A stretch of DNA of 64,000 nucleotides from Burkholderia multivorans ATCC BAA-247 (GCF_000959525.1 NZ_CP009831.1:1054001-1118000), one strand, 5' to 3'. Shown: positions 28,937 to 37,154, numbered from the stretch's first letter. The notes: generated by a model not told the origin, from the letters alone. Translations and numbers: made by a program.

Positions 28937-29742
28937 GACCCCGTCGAGCGCCGCGGCGCCAGCTGCTTGAAGACCTGACGGAAGCCGAAATACGCGATCG
29001 CGTCCTTCATGTTCGAGATGAAGCGCTTCCACGGCCGCATGCCGGGGTTCGTCACGTATTCGAAGGTCAGCGACACGCGAATCTCGTCCTGGCCGAGCGG
29101 CGTGATGCGATGGCGCAGCTTGTCGCCGTCGAACAGCACGATGCCGCCGTCGGCAATCTGCACGGAGCCCGGTTCGTCGGGCACGTCCGGATTGCGCGTG
29201 TGCAGTTCGTAGTCGAGCCGGCACGACGATTCGTCGATCACGCCGATCAGCAGCGTATAGCGGCGGCCGTCGTAGTACGAGGTGTCGTAGTGCCAGCCGA
29301 TGTGGTCGCCCGGCTTCGTGTAGTAGTAGAGCGCGTACGCGTGCGGGTCGTCGTCGGGCGACAGCATCAGCTTGTCGCCGGTGATCTGTTCGAGAAAGCC
29401 GATCAGCGCCTTCGAGCGGTACAGCTCGGCGATGTACGGCGCCTGCTCGTCGATCGTGTGCCGGCTCACGCTGCCGCCCTGCTTGTGGCCGGGCAGGTAA
29501 TTGCGGTTCAGGCCGGCCTGCAGCGCGCGGGCGGCGTCGGCGAGTTTCGCGTGCGCCTCGGGCGGCAGGAACGTGTCGAGGTACAGGAACGAGCCCTGGC
29601 GCGTGTAGTCGCTGCGCAGGCGCTCGAGGTCGAGGCGGCCGACGCTGGCGGCCACGGTTCGATCGGGGTCGGAGACGGCCGCGCGCGCGGGCGCGGGACG
29701 TGCCGGAGCCAGCACGGAATCGTCGCGCGTGCTAGGAGTCAT
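28933..29742 (-). CDS. Fe(II)/2-oxoglutarate-dependent oxygenase, HalD/BesD-like family
   Basis: 269 residues. The cupin core has the iron ligands H151 and D153 (WHYDTSYYDG) and a distal His211 (KLRHRITPL), with Arg222 (EIRVSLTF) placed to bind 2-oxoglutarate. The overall sequence looks like the family that contains amino-acid halogenases of the BesD/HalD type, but those have Gly in place of the Asp ligand. The intact H-x-D predicts a hydroxylase. In this operon the plausible reaction is hydroxylation of AEP or of a lipid-linked AEP headgroup. The first 35 residues are Ala/Pro-rich and probably disordered. It overlaps both neighbours by ATGA, so it is an integral part of the operon. Confidence 0.85.
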   Translation of the reverse strand: MTPSTRDDSVLAPARPAPARAAVSDPDRTVAASVGRLDLERLRSDYTRQGSFLYLDTFLPPEAHAKLADAARALQAGLNRNYLPGHKQGGSVSRHTIDEQAPYIAELYRSKALIGFLEQITGDKLMLSPDDDPHAYALYYYTKPGDHIGWHYDTSYYDGRRYTLLIGVIDESSCRLDYELHTRNPDVPDEPGSVQIADGGIVLFDGDKLRHRITPLGQDEIRVSLTFEYVTNPGMRPWKRFISNMKDAIAYFGFRQVFKQLAPRRSTGS

Positions 29743-30419
29743 TTGGAAGCCTGGATTTCGGTTGAATTCTGCGGAACGTTGCCGCGCCTGACGATGCGCC
29801 ACCAGTCGATCACGACCCACGCGGCGAACAGCGGCGCGCCGATCGACGCCGCGAGCAGGAACGGCTCGACGCCGTCGGTCAGCGTGACGAGCGGCAGCAG
29901 ATACAGCACGTCCTCGGTTTCGAAGCCGCCGACGAACGCCTGCCGCGTGCCGGCCTTGCCGGCGAACGATTCGATGCGCATCCGCAGATAGAAGATCAGC
30001 GCGACCGCCGCGCCGGCCGCCGCGCCGAGCAGCACAGGCGACGCGGCCATCCGGCCGCCTTGCGCGACGATCCCGACGCCCATGCTGACGAACAGCGCGA
30101 TCGTCACGAGCGCGTCGGCGGCGAGGTCGTAAAAATGACCGATCTTGCTCGACTTGCCGCTGATGCGCGCGAGCTCGCCGTCGGTATGGTCGACGAAGTT
30201 CGACAGCACGATCAGGAACGCGCCCGCGTTGCTCCAGCCGAAACCGCCTTGCGCCAGGCACCAGGCGCCGGCGAGGCCGATCAGCAGACGGACGGTAGTG
30301 AGGTGATTCGGGGTGACCGGCGTGTCGACGAGCGGCCGGACAAGCGAGCGCGCGAGCCGCGCATCCCAGGTGCGCGGCAGGGGTGGCTCGGAGCGTGTTG
30401 CGGTTTTTCTGTGGTCCAT
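29739..30419 (-). CDS. CDP-alcohol phosphatidyltransferase family membrane protein
   Basis: 226-residue inner-membrane enzyme with the complete family signature D-x2-D-G-x2-A-R-x8-G-x3-D-x3-D (D77, D80, G81, A84, R85, G94, D98, D102) and about six hydrophobic helices. Family members transfer a phospho-alcohol from a CDP/CMP-activated donor to a lipid or alcohol acceptor. With AEP synthesis and a nucleotidyltransferase encoded in the same operon, the likely donor is CMP-AEP and the acceptor diacylglycerol or a similar lipid, giving a phosphonolipid. This is inference. It is the first gene of the operon, with the start at 30419, and its stop overlaps the oxygenase start. Confidence 0.88.
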   Translation of the reverse strand: MDHRKTATRSEPPLPRTWDARLARSLVRPLVDTPVTPNHLTTVRLLIGLAGAWCLAQGGFGWSNAGAFLIVLSNFVDHTDGELARISGKSSKIGHFYDLAADALVTIALFVSMGVGIVAQGGRMAASPVLLGAAAGAAVALIFYLRMRIESFAGKAGTRQAFVGGFETEDVLYLLPLVTLTDGVEPFLLAASIGAPLFAAWVVIDWWRIVRRGNVPQNSTEIQASK

Positions 30420-30437
30420 CGGCGAAATATATACGGA

Positions 30438-30467
30438 TTTGTAATTTGTTGCTTTTTATTCATTCAA
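30438..30467 (-). promoter_or_regulatory. Candidate promoter of the phosphonate operon
   Basis: On the minus strand TTGAAT (30467-30462), an 18-bp spacer and TACAAA (30443-30438) lie in a short AT-rich patch directly upstream of the first operon gene at 30419. The hexamers are moderate matches to sigma70 sites; the implied leader would be very short. Confidence 0.4.
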
Positions 30468-30621
30468 TGTCCCGACATGTGCGAGTGTTACCGTGTATTG
30501 CGCACAACGCGCGCCGCCGGCCGGACCCGCACGGCGCGCGTCCGAAACGTTGACCTGGATCAGACCCGAAAAATGTGCGCCGAGCACAATCGGTCTGCCG
30601 CGCGCCTGTCACAGATCGGCC

Positions 30622-30670
30622 GCCGGATATCCGGCAAATTCGGGAAGGTTGTTTTGCATCCGGCGGATAT
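30622..30670. promoter_or_regulatory. Perfect 14-bp palindrome and partial copy upstream of the CoA-transferase gene
   Basis: GCCGGATATCCGGC (30622-30635) is a perfect palindrome, and a related CCGGCGGATAT occurs at 30660-30670. They lie within the 390-bp intergenic region 30420-30809, 140-190 bp before the CoA-transferase start. They look like operator half-sites. The rest of this intergenic region shows nothing else I can name. Confidence 0.4.
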
Positions 30671-30809
30671 TTCAGGGCGACGCGGTCTGCGATACTCCGG
30701 CCGTGCCTGTGGTGCCGGCCGCCCAACGCGGCCCCAAGGGCTTCACGTCGCTCAGGAGACACCCCCCGCGACGTCAACGACAGACCGAAACGCGTCAGAA
30801 ATCCCACCC

Positions 30810-32324
30810 ATGACTTCATCACGCATCCTCGCTCCCGCGCTGCGTTCGCTCGTCCGCACTGCCGACCAGGCCGCCGCGCTGATCCGTCCCGGCATGACCG
30901 TCGCGATGAGCGGTTTCACCGGCTCGGGCTACCCGAAGGCCGTGCCGGCCGCGCTCGCCGCCCAAATCGAGGCCGCCCATGCGCGCGGCGAAGACTTCCG
31001 GATCAACGTGCTGACCGGCGCCTCGACCGCGCCCGAACTCGACGGCGCGCTCGCGCGCACGAACGGCATCTCGATGCGGCTGCCGTACCAGTCCGACCCG
31101 ACGCTGCGCGACAAGATCAACGGCGGAGAAGTCGACTACCAGGACATCCACCTGAGCCACGTCGCGCAGTACGCATGGTTCGGGCTATTTGGCGAGCTGG
31201 ACGTCGCGATCGTCGAAGTCGCCGGCATTCGCGAGGACGGACTGCTGATTCCGTCGGCGTCGGTCGGCAACAACAAGACGTGGCTCGAACAGGCGAAGCA
31301 CGTGATTCTCGAGGTCAACGCACGTCAGCCGCTCGGCCTCGACGGGATGCACGACATCTATTACGGCACCGCGTTGCCGCCGAACCGCAAGCCGATTCCG
31401 CTGACGAAAAGCGACGACCGCATCGGCGAGCCGTATCTGCGCTGCCCGGCCGAGAAGATCGTCGCGATCGTCGAGACCGACGCGCCCGACCGCAGCAACG
31501 CGTTCTCCGCGCCGGACGACACGTCGAAGCAGATCGCCACGCGCCTGATCGACTTCCTGCGCCACGAAGTGAAGCGCGGGCGTCTGCCCGCGAATCTGCT
31601 GCCGCTGCAGTCCGGCGTCGGCAACATCACGAACGCGGTGCTCGCCGAACTGAGCTCGGCCGGCTTCTCCGATCTGACCGCGTACACGGAAGTGATCCAG
31701 GACGGCATGCTCGACCTGCTCGCCGACGGCACGCTGCGTTTCGCATCGGCGACCGCGCTATCGTTGAGCCCGCCCGCCGTGCAACGCTTCGCCGACCAGA
31801 TCGCGATGTTCCGCGAGAAGATCCTGCTGCGGCCGCAGGAGATCAGCAACCATCCGGAGCTCGTGCGCCGGCTCGGCTGCATCGCGATGAACGGCATGAT
31901 CGAGGCCGACATCTACGGCAACGTGAACTCGACGCACGTGATGGGCACGAAGATCCAGAACGGCATCGGCGGCTCGGGCGACTTCGCGCGCAACGGCTAT
32001 CTGTCGTGCTTCATGTCGGCGAGCACCGCGAAGGGCGGCGCGATTTCGCGGATCGTGCCGATGGCAAGCCATGTCGACCATACCGAGCACGACGTCGCCG
32101 TGGTCGTCACCGAGCAGGGGCTCGCCGATCTGCGCGGGCTCTCGCCGAAGCAGCGCGCACGCAAGATCATCGCGACCTGCGCGCATCCGGATTACCGGCC
32201 GATGCTCGAGGACTACTTCGAGCGCGCGTCGCACGAGAGCTTCGGCAAGCACACGCCGCATCTGCTCGCCGAAGCGCTGTCGTGGCACGAGCGCTTCGTG
32301 CGTACCGGCACGATGAAGGCCTGA
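30810..32324 (+). CDS. Acetyl-CoA hydrolase / succinate CoA-transferase
   Basis: 504-residue class I CoA-transferase of the acetyl-CoA hydrolase/succinyl-CoA:acetate CoA-transferase group. The catalytic Glu lies in YTEVIQDGM (about residue 291-299); LQSGVGNITNAVLAEL and IYGNVNSTHVMGTKIQNGIGGSGDFARN are characteristic blocks. Family length (about 500). It probably recycles acetate or propionate to the CoA ester using succinyl-CoA. The ATG at 30810 is preceded only by a weak purine stretch. Single gene, divergent from the phosphonate operon; nothing links it to phosphonate metabolism. Confidence 0.92.
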   Translation: MTSSRILAPALRSLVRTADQAAALIRPGMTVAMSGFTGSGYPKAVPAALAAQIEAAHARGEDFRINVLTGASTAPELDGALARTNGISMRLPYQSDPTLRDKINGGEVDYQDIHLSHVAQYAWFGLFGELDVAIVEVAGIREDGLLIPSASVGNNKTWLEQAKHVILEVNARQPLGLDGMHDIYYGTALPPNRKPIPLTKSDDRIGEPYLRCPAEKIVAIVETDAPDRSNAFSAPDDTSKQIATRLIDFLRHEVKRGRLPANLLPLQSGVGNITNAVLAELSSAGFSDLTAYTEVIQDGMLDLLADGTLRFASATALSLSPPAVQRFADQIAMFREKILLRPQEISNHPELVRRLGCIAMNGMIEADIYGNVNSTHVMGTKIQNGIGGSGDFARNGYLSCFMSASTAKGGAISRIVPMASHVDHTEHDVAVVVTEQGLADLRGLSPKQRARKIIATCAHPDYRPMLEDYFERASHESFGKHTPHLLAEALSWHERFVRTGTMKA

Positions 32325-32352
32325 TCGCGCCGCACCCGGCGCGCACGCGGCG

Positions 32353-32525
32353 TCAGTCCATCGCCGCGTGCGCGACGTCGACGTCCGCGCCCTTGCGCGG
32401 CGGGCGGATTGGCAGCAGCAACGGAATCATCGGCAGCGTCGCGACGAACATCAGCTTGAAATCGTTGAGGTACGCGATCATCGCGGCCTGCTGGTTGATC
32501 GTGCGGTCGAGCAGCGCTATGTCGA
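32353..32525 (-). pseudogene. C-terminal remnant of a DHA2/EmrB-type MFS efflux transporter
   Basis: The minus-strand frame ending at 32353 encodes a typical EmrB C-terminus: LLDRTINQQAAMIAYLNDF, then a final transmembrane helix (LMFVATLPMIPLLLPI) and a basic/acidic tail. Upstream of about 32525 the similarity stops abruptly and the sequence turns into a MarR-like fragment on the opposite strand. Only about 55 residues of an expected 500 remain, so this is a deletion remnant. Confidence 0.75.
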
Positions 32526-32636
32526 GGTCATGGCCTGCACGAGCGCGATACGCTGGTCCGGCTGCTCGGCCGTGTGCGGCACAACCTGATCGACTCCGGC
32601 GGCGACCGAGTGCCGTCCCCGACTTCCGCCTGCTAG
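32526..32636 (+). pseudogene. C-terminal remnant of a MarR-family regulator
   Basis: The plus-strand frame GHGLHERDTLVRLLGRVRHNL... runs 36 codons to a TAG at 32634-32636 and resembles the last helix of MarR regulators, which often neighbour EmrAB-type pumps. The winged-helix domain is missing. It abuts the MFS remnant tail to tail, indicating a deletion that fused the ends of a regulator and a pump gene. Short, so the family call is tentative. Confidence 0.5.
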
Positions 32637-33121
32637 GCGGCGAGCGCGAGCGCCGCGAGATAGAGCCCGACACCATACGACAGATGCGCGACGAGGCTGC
32701 GCCGCCGTGCGACGGCCGGCTGCGGCGTGCGTGATGCCGCGATGCCGAACCCGAGCGCCGGCTGCATCACGAGAAACGGTGCGGCGACGCTGACGAGTCC
32801 GGCCGCGAGTGCGGGCGCGAGCGTCGGCGTGTCGACCCAGTGCGGTCCGGCGAGCGCGATCGGCAATCCCGCGAACGCGATGCCGGTCGCGTAATGCGCG
32901 GCCCAGCCGAGCGCGCGCTCGCCGCGCAGCGGCGCGGCGGCCGCGATCGACGCGTGCCGGAAGCGTCCGTGCGCCATATGGCCGAGCCAGCGGCCGACCA
33001 GCGCGAGATCCAGCGACGGCACGCCGAACACGTGCCGACACAACAGCGCCCACAGATCCATCACCAGCGTCGCACCGACACCGATTGCCGCGATGTGCAG
33101 CAGCAGGGCGGGCGCGCTCAT
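32633..33121 (-). CDS. DUF2938 integral membrane protein
   Basis: 162 residues with four hydrophobic helices. The N-terminal block MDLWALLCRHVFGVPSLD, then GRWLGHMAHGRFRH and GWAAHYATGIAFAGLP, are characteristic of DUF2938 proteins, whose function is unknown. I use the ATG at 33121 (MSAPALLLH); a longer in-frame version would add an Arg-rich non-membrane start. A MerR regulator gene is divergent, and the MerR-type operator at 33259-33289 points to this gene. The stop codon overlaps the MarR remnant. Confidence 0.85.
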   Translation of the reverse strand: MSAPALLLHIAAIGVGATLVMDLWALLCRHVFGVPSLDLALVGRWLGHMAHGRFRHASIAAAAPLRGERALGWAAHYATGIAFAGLPIALAGPHWVDTPTLAPALAAGLVSVAAPFLVMQPALGFGIAASRTPQPAVARRRSLVAHLSYGVGLYLAALALAA

Positions 33122-33258
33122 CGTGCATCTCGTCCGGATCGAGCGAGGCGGGCGGCGCGGCATCGCGCACGCGTCGGCGCGCAGTTGCGGCGCGCGGCAG
33201 GCAGCGGGCAGGCGGGCTTCATCGGTGGTCGGGCTTGTCGTCGTGGATCGCGGCGGCT

Positions 33259-33289
33259 ATCTTGCAACTTCAAGCTCACTTGAGGTCAA
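33259..33289 (-). promoter_or_regulatory. MerR-type elongated-spacer promoter driving the DUF2938 gene
   Basis: On the minus strand TTGACC (33289-33284) is followed by a 19-bp spacer and CAAGAT (33264-33259). The spacer region carries the near-perfect inverted repeat ACCTCAAG/CTTGAAGT (33286-33279 and 33274-33267). Long 19-20-bp spacers containing a dyad are the hallmark of MerR-activated promoters. It sits directly before the merR-like gene start. Confidence 0.7.
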
Positions 33290-33291
33290 GC

Positions 33292-33717
33292 ATGGGACGA
33301 CTGGATATCGCCGAGGTCGCGCGGCGCACGGGGCTGCCCGCGTCGACGCTGCGTTTTTACGAGGAAAAGGGGCTGATCGAGCCGACCGGGCGCGCCGGCC
33401 TACGGCGCCAGTACGACGAGTCGGTGCTCGAGCGGCTCGCATTGATCGCGCTCGGCCGCGAGGCCGGTTTTTCGCTCGACGAGATCGTCGCGATGTTCGG
33501 CGCGGACGGCCGCCCCGCGATCGACCGCGAGAAGCTCGAGGAGAAGGCCGATGCGATCGATCGGACGATCCGTCGGCTCGCGGCCGTGCGCGACGCATTG
33601 CGCTACGCGGCGTCGTGTCCGGCGCCGAGCCATCTCGAGTGTCCGTCGTTCCGGCAGTTGATGCGCGTCGCCGCGCACCGGCATCCTGCGCATCGCGCGA
33701 AGACCGAGCGCGCTTAG
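33292..33717 (+). CDS. MerR-family transcriptional regulator
   Basis: 141 residues. The N-terminal winged HTH reads LDIAEVARRTGLPASTLRFYEEKGLI, the canonical MerR start, followed by ALIALGREAGFSLDEI and a dimerisation coiled coil (about 80-112). The C-terminal effector region has CPAPSHLECPSF with two cysteines that could sense a metal or oxidant, but the spacing does not match CueR, ZntR or SoxR. It is divergent from DUF2938 with its likely operator in between, so it probably controls that gene and itself. Confidence 0.9.
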   Translation: MGRLDIAEVARRTGLPASTLRFYEEKGLIEPTGRAGLRRQYDESVLERLALIALGREAGFSLDEIVAMFGADGRPAIDREKLEEKADAIDRTIRRLAAVRDALRYAASCPAPSHLECPSFRQLMRVAAHRHPAHRAKTERA

Positions 33718-33746
33718 TGCGGGTGGGGCGTGTGGGCGTGTGCGGG

Positions 33747-34625
33747 TCAGCGCGTGTAATACGCGCGGCACTCCATCTCGCGTCCGCGCACGATGCGTTT
33801 GCCGACGAGCGCACCGAGCGTTTCGGTGACGACGATGCGCTGATGTTCGCGCTGCAGCGCGTCGTAGAAGTAGAGCGCGACCCAGTTGATCGTGCGGCCC
33901 GACGCGCATGCGGGCGCGCCGGACGCACAGAGCGCGGTGAAGTGCCAGCCGCCTTTCGTCATGTGCATCACCGGCGAGCGTACGTCGCTGTCCAGGTGCG
34001 CGCGCGTCGATGCGAGTGCCGGCAGCGTGCCGGCTGCCGCCTGACGGCGATACAGACGGTCGACGTACAGCAGCAATTCGACGGGTGGCTCCGCGCCGAG
34101 GCCGGCATCGTCGAGGCGGCCCTGCCAGCGGCGGCGGCGCGTGAGCACGTCGTCGAGCGCCGCGCGGATGCCGGCCGCCCGACGCGGGCCGACGCCCGCG
34201 ATCGTTTCGAGCCGGCCGCTGCGCGCGGCGCTTTCGAGTGCCTCGAGCGTATCGATATGCAACACGTCGTGAATCCGCAGCGCGAGCGAGCGGCCGATGC
34301 CGGGCACCGCTTCGAACGCGGACGCGCGTTCCGGATCGCCGCGCAGGCGTTCGAGCTGACGCCAGCGTCCGGTGACGAGCCACTCCGCGATCGCCTGCGC
34401 GACGCCCGCGCCGATTTCGGGTATCGCGGCCAGCGCCTCGACGCCGCCCGCGTCGAACAGCGTGCGCGCACCGCCATCGAGCGCATCGACCGCGTCGGCC
34501 GCCGCACCATACGCGGCGACGCGGTACGGATTGGCCCCCTGATCGGCGAGCCGCAGCGCCGCCTCGCGCAGGCAAGCCGCGATCTGCCGGTTTTCGTCGT
34601 GCGTCGGGTTGCTGCGCGTCGACAT
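33747..34625 (-). CDS. Helix-hairpin-helix DNA-binding protein related to the PolX N-terminus
   Basis: 292 residues. The N-terminal part (about 10-80) is a PolX-like 8-kDa domain (NPYRVAAYGAAADAV), followed by HhH motifs AIPEIGAGVAQAIAEWL (about 66-82), VPGIGRSLALRI (about 109-120) and IAGVGPRRAAGI (about 143-154). The PolX catalytic Gly-Ser and Asp triad are absent; the C-terminal third is unrecognised, with WHFTALCASGAPAC and a conserved VVTETLG. It may bind DNA ends, but no polymerase activity is expected. Start 34625 with GAGGT upstream. Same strand as, and 148 bp downstream of, the sigma factor gene. Confidence 0.8.
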   Translation of the reverse strand: MSTRSNPTHDENRQIAACLREAALRLADQGANPYRVAAYGAAADAVDALDGGARTLFDAGGVEALAAIPEIGAGVAQAIAEWLVTGRWRQLERLRGDPERASAFEAVPGIGRSLALRIHDVLHIDTLEALESAARSGRLETIAGVGPRRAAGIRAALDDVLTRRRRWQGRLDDAGLGAEPPVELLLYVDRLYRRQAAAGTLPALASTRAHLDSDVRSPVMHMTKGGWHFTALCASGAPACASGRTINWVALYFYDALQREHQRIVVTETLGALVGKRIVRGREMECRAYYTR

Positions 34626-34773
34626 CGCGAGTGACCTCGGAAGGCACCAACGGAGGCGGGCGCGCGGCCGCGCGCCCGGTCCTTCGACGATTGTCGCGGT
34701 GCGTGTCGAACGGCGATTGACGTGCATCAATGGCAAACGTTGCACGTTGCCGGACGCGCGCCGCGTACGACGA

Positions 34774-36339
34774 TTATGCGTCCAGAAACGCGTGCGCGCC
34801 TTCGGCTTCGGCGGCCGTGCGCAGCGCGGCGAGCGCGCGCTTCTCGATCTGGCGCACGCGCTCGCGAGACATCCCGGCATCCTTCGCGATCGCGTCGTAG
34901 GTGTCCGGCTCGGTGCCGCCGAGACCGAAGCGCCGGCGCAGCACGTCGGCCTCGGCCGGCGTGACCGAACGCAGCAGCGATCGCACGCATTCGCGCATGC
35001 GCGCGCCGGCCAGCTGTTCGAACGGGCTCGCGGATGTTTCGTCCTCGATCAGGTCGACGAGGCCGGTGTCGGCGTCCGGCAGCGGCGTGTCGAGCGAGAC
35101 CGGCTCGGCCGGCAGCGCGAGAATCGCGCGCAGCTTGTCCTCCGCCAGGCCGGTTTCGGCCGCGAGTTCGGCCGGCGTCGGCTGACGGCCCGTGCGCTGA
35201 CGGAAGCGCAGCGCTTGCCGCCGCACGCGCTGATGCTGATCGCCGACGTGGACGGGCACGCGGATCGTCCGCGCGCGGTCCGCGACCGCACGTGCGATCG
35301 CCTGCCGGATCCACCAGGTCGCATACGTCGAAAACTTGAATCCGCGCCGGTATTCGAACTTCTCGATCGCGCGCATCAGCCCGATGCAGCCGTCCTGCAC
35401 GAGGTCGGACAGATCGACGCCGCGGTTCAGGTACTTGCGCGCGATCGACAGCACGAGCCGCAGATTTGCCTCGAGCATCGCGCGCGTCGCGTCGCGCACC
35501 TTCTGCTGCCCGTCGTTCAGCGCCGCGACCAGTGCGCGGCGCGCAACGGCGTCGAAGCACGCGGCGTCCGCGCCGGCGATCGCGCGCGCCGCGTCGTCGC
35601 GCGACGCGGCCGCAAGCGCGCGTACGACGCGGCTTGCGTCGTCGACGGCCGATGTGACCCAGGTCAGCGCGCCGAGCTCGGCCGCGAGACGATCGCGGGC
35701 GTCGCGATAGGCGCTCGATCGGCAGCCGTGCGCATGCAGCGCGCGCCGCACGTCGGCGAGGGCATCGCGTACCGCGTCGAAGCGGGCGGCTGCCGGTGCG
35801 TCGGCGCTGTCGTTCGCGTCGTCGGCGTCGCCGTCGCTGCGGTCGGGCGCGCTCGCCGCCGTCGTGCCGATGCGCGCCAGCAGCGCGTCGACCGCCGGCG
35901 GACAACCGGCGAGCGCATGCAGCATCTGGTGGCGCCCGGTTTCGAGCTCGCGCGCAAGCGCGATTTCGTCTTCGCGCGTGAGCAGCGGCACTGCGTGCAT
36001 GCGACGCATGTACAGCGCGAGCGGATCGGTCGACGCGCTCGCGCCGCGCGCGAGATCGCCGAGCAGCGCGCGACCCTCTTCGAGCGCGTCGCGATCGACG
36101 TCGACCGCGGGCGCGGCCGCGAACGGCGGCGGCGCGGCCGGCTCGTCGAGCACGGTGATCCCGATGTCCGCGAGCGCGGCGCGCACGACATCGAGCGCAT
36201 CGGGGCTGTCGCTTTCGGGCGGCAGCGCGTCGACGAGATCGGCGTGCGTCAGATAACCCTGCTCGCTGGCCAGCGCGAGCAGCTGGATGATCGGATCGAG
36301 GGGCGTGTCCGCCCGGGACGTGGGGCGTGGCGTAGTCAT
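34774..36339 (-). CDS. RpoD-like (group 1/2) sigma-70 family RNA polymerase sigma factor
   Basis: 521 residues with all regions of a primary-type sigma factor. Region 1.1 (about 15-65, [19 protein letters not shown]), region 1.2 (about 103-135, [12 protein letters not shown]), a shortened non-conserved region, region 2 ([21 protein letters not shown], then [14 protein letters not shown]), region 3, and region 4.2 with the [20 protein letters not shown]. coli RpoD is 613 residues; this one has a shorter Ala-rich insert between 1.2 and 2.1. Regions 2.3-2.4 nearly match RpoD but region 4.2 differs more. It is likely a second, paralogous sigma70 rather than the housekeeping copy, since dnaG/rpsU are not adjacent. 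Confidence 0.9.
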   Translation of the reverse strand: MTTPRPTSRADTPLDPIIQLLALASEQGYLTHADLVDALPPESDSPDALDVVRAALADIGITVLDEPAAPPPFAAAPAVDVDRDALEEGRALLGDLARGASASTDPLALYMRRMHAVPLLTREDEIALARELETGRHQMLHALAGCPPAVDALLARIGTTAASAPDRSDGDADDANDSADAPAAARFDAVRDALADVRRALHAHGCRSSAYRDARDRLAAELGALTWVTSAVDDASRVVRALAAASRDDAARAIAGADAACFDAVARRALVAALNDGQQKVRDATRAMLEANLRLVLSIARKYLNRGVDLSDLVQDGCIGLMRAIEKFEYRRGFKFSTYATWWIRQAIARAVADRARTIRVPVHVGDQHQRVRRQALRFRQRTGRQPTPAELAAETGLAEDKLRAILALPAEPVSLDTPLPDADTGLVDLIEDETSASPFEQLAGARMRECVRSLLRSVTPAEADVLRRRFGLGGTEPDTYDAIAKDAGMSRERVRQIEKRALAALRTAAEAEGAHAFLDA

Positions 36340-36698
36340 GTCGATGGCGGCGCGGGCCGCGTTCCTTGTGAGGCGGACCGAGGCCCGCCGGTTGGGGGCC
36401 GCCGGGTGTTCGCGAACGCCTGTTCGTTCACGCCGGCCGGCCCGACTGTATTCAACGTGAGGGCATTCGCCTGGACTTCAACGTCGGCCCGGCACACGCG
36501 CGAGCACGCGCCGTACCCGCGGCGCGCGCTACTGCCGGCGACGGGGCGCAATCCGCGTGCGGCCGCGCCACGCGGGGCGCGCCGCGCGGCGCCGTGAAAC
36601 AAACAGTAACGGATCATACCCGCGGAAATCTGCAGGGGACGTAAGCTAGAGTCAGGCGCGCCGCCGATGCGGCGCACGAATGGATGCCGGAGTACCCG
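36340..36698. other. Intergenic region between sigma factor and lipoprotein genes
   Basis: 359 bp between two divergent genes. It must hold both promoters, but I see no convincing -35/-10 pair. The rightward half contains a less GC-rich stretch (36595-36655) where a promoter for the lipoprotein gene is most likely. Confidence 0.4.
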
Positions 36699-37127
36699 AT
36701 GAGTCGCCTTTCCGCCGCAAGGCCGGGCGTCGTCGCGCTGGTCGCGCTGACGCTCGGCGGCTGCTACTACACCAGTCCCTACGGCTATGCGCCGTATTAC
36801 ACGCCGGTGCCGGCCGTGGCATCGCAGCGCGAAGTGCCGGTTGCGCCGGCGGCTTCCGCTGCTGCTGCGCCGCCGCCCGCGTCGTCGTCCGATGCCGCGG
36901 GCGCCGCCACGTACGACACCGCTGTCGTGCCGGCACCCGTCTACGTCGCGCCGGCCTACGTGCCGTACCCGTATTACTACCCTGCGTACTATCCGGCCTG
37001 GTACGGGCCGCCGGTCGCGATCGGCTTCGGGTTCTGGGGACACTGGGGCGGCGGCCATTGGCGCGGCGGCGGCGGTCACTGGGGCCGCCCGTGGGGCGGC
37101 GGACACGGGGGCGGCCATCGGCACTGA
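36699..37127 (+). CDS. Small Tyr/Gly/His-rich lipoprotein
   Basis: 142 residues starting MSRLSAARPG at 36699 with GGAG seven bases upstream. The signal sequence ends in a lipobox (TLGG-C, Cys about residue 22). The mature protein has a Pro/Ala-rich middle, a tyrosine-rich patch (PYPYYYPAYYPAWYGPP) and a Gly/His/Trp-rich tail (GHWGGGHWRGGGGHW). Such low-complexity lipoproteins are common in Burkholderia; function unknown, the His-rich tail could bind metal. 27 bp upstream of the next gene and probably co-transcribed. Confidence 0.8.
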   Translation: MSRLSAARPGVVALVALTLGGCYYTSPYGYAPYYTPVPAVASQREVPVAPAASAAAAPPPASSSDAAGAATYDTAVVPAPVYVAPAYVPYPYYYPAYYPAWYGPPVAIGFGFWGHWGGGHWRGGGGHWGRPWGGGHGGGHRH

Positions 37128-37154
37128 CGCGCGGCCGCGCCGCGGGAGAGCAAC

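Noticed and set aside
28933-29742. Halogenase assignment for the Fe/2OG oxygenase
   Set aside because: The iron ligand Asp153 is present; known members with halogenase activity have Gly there.
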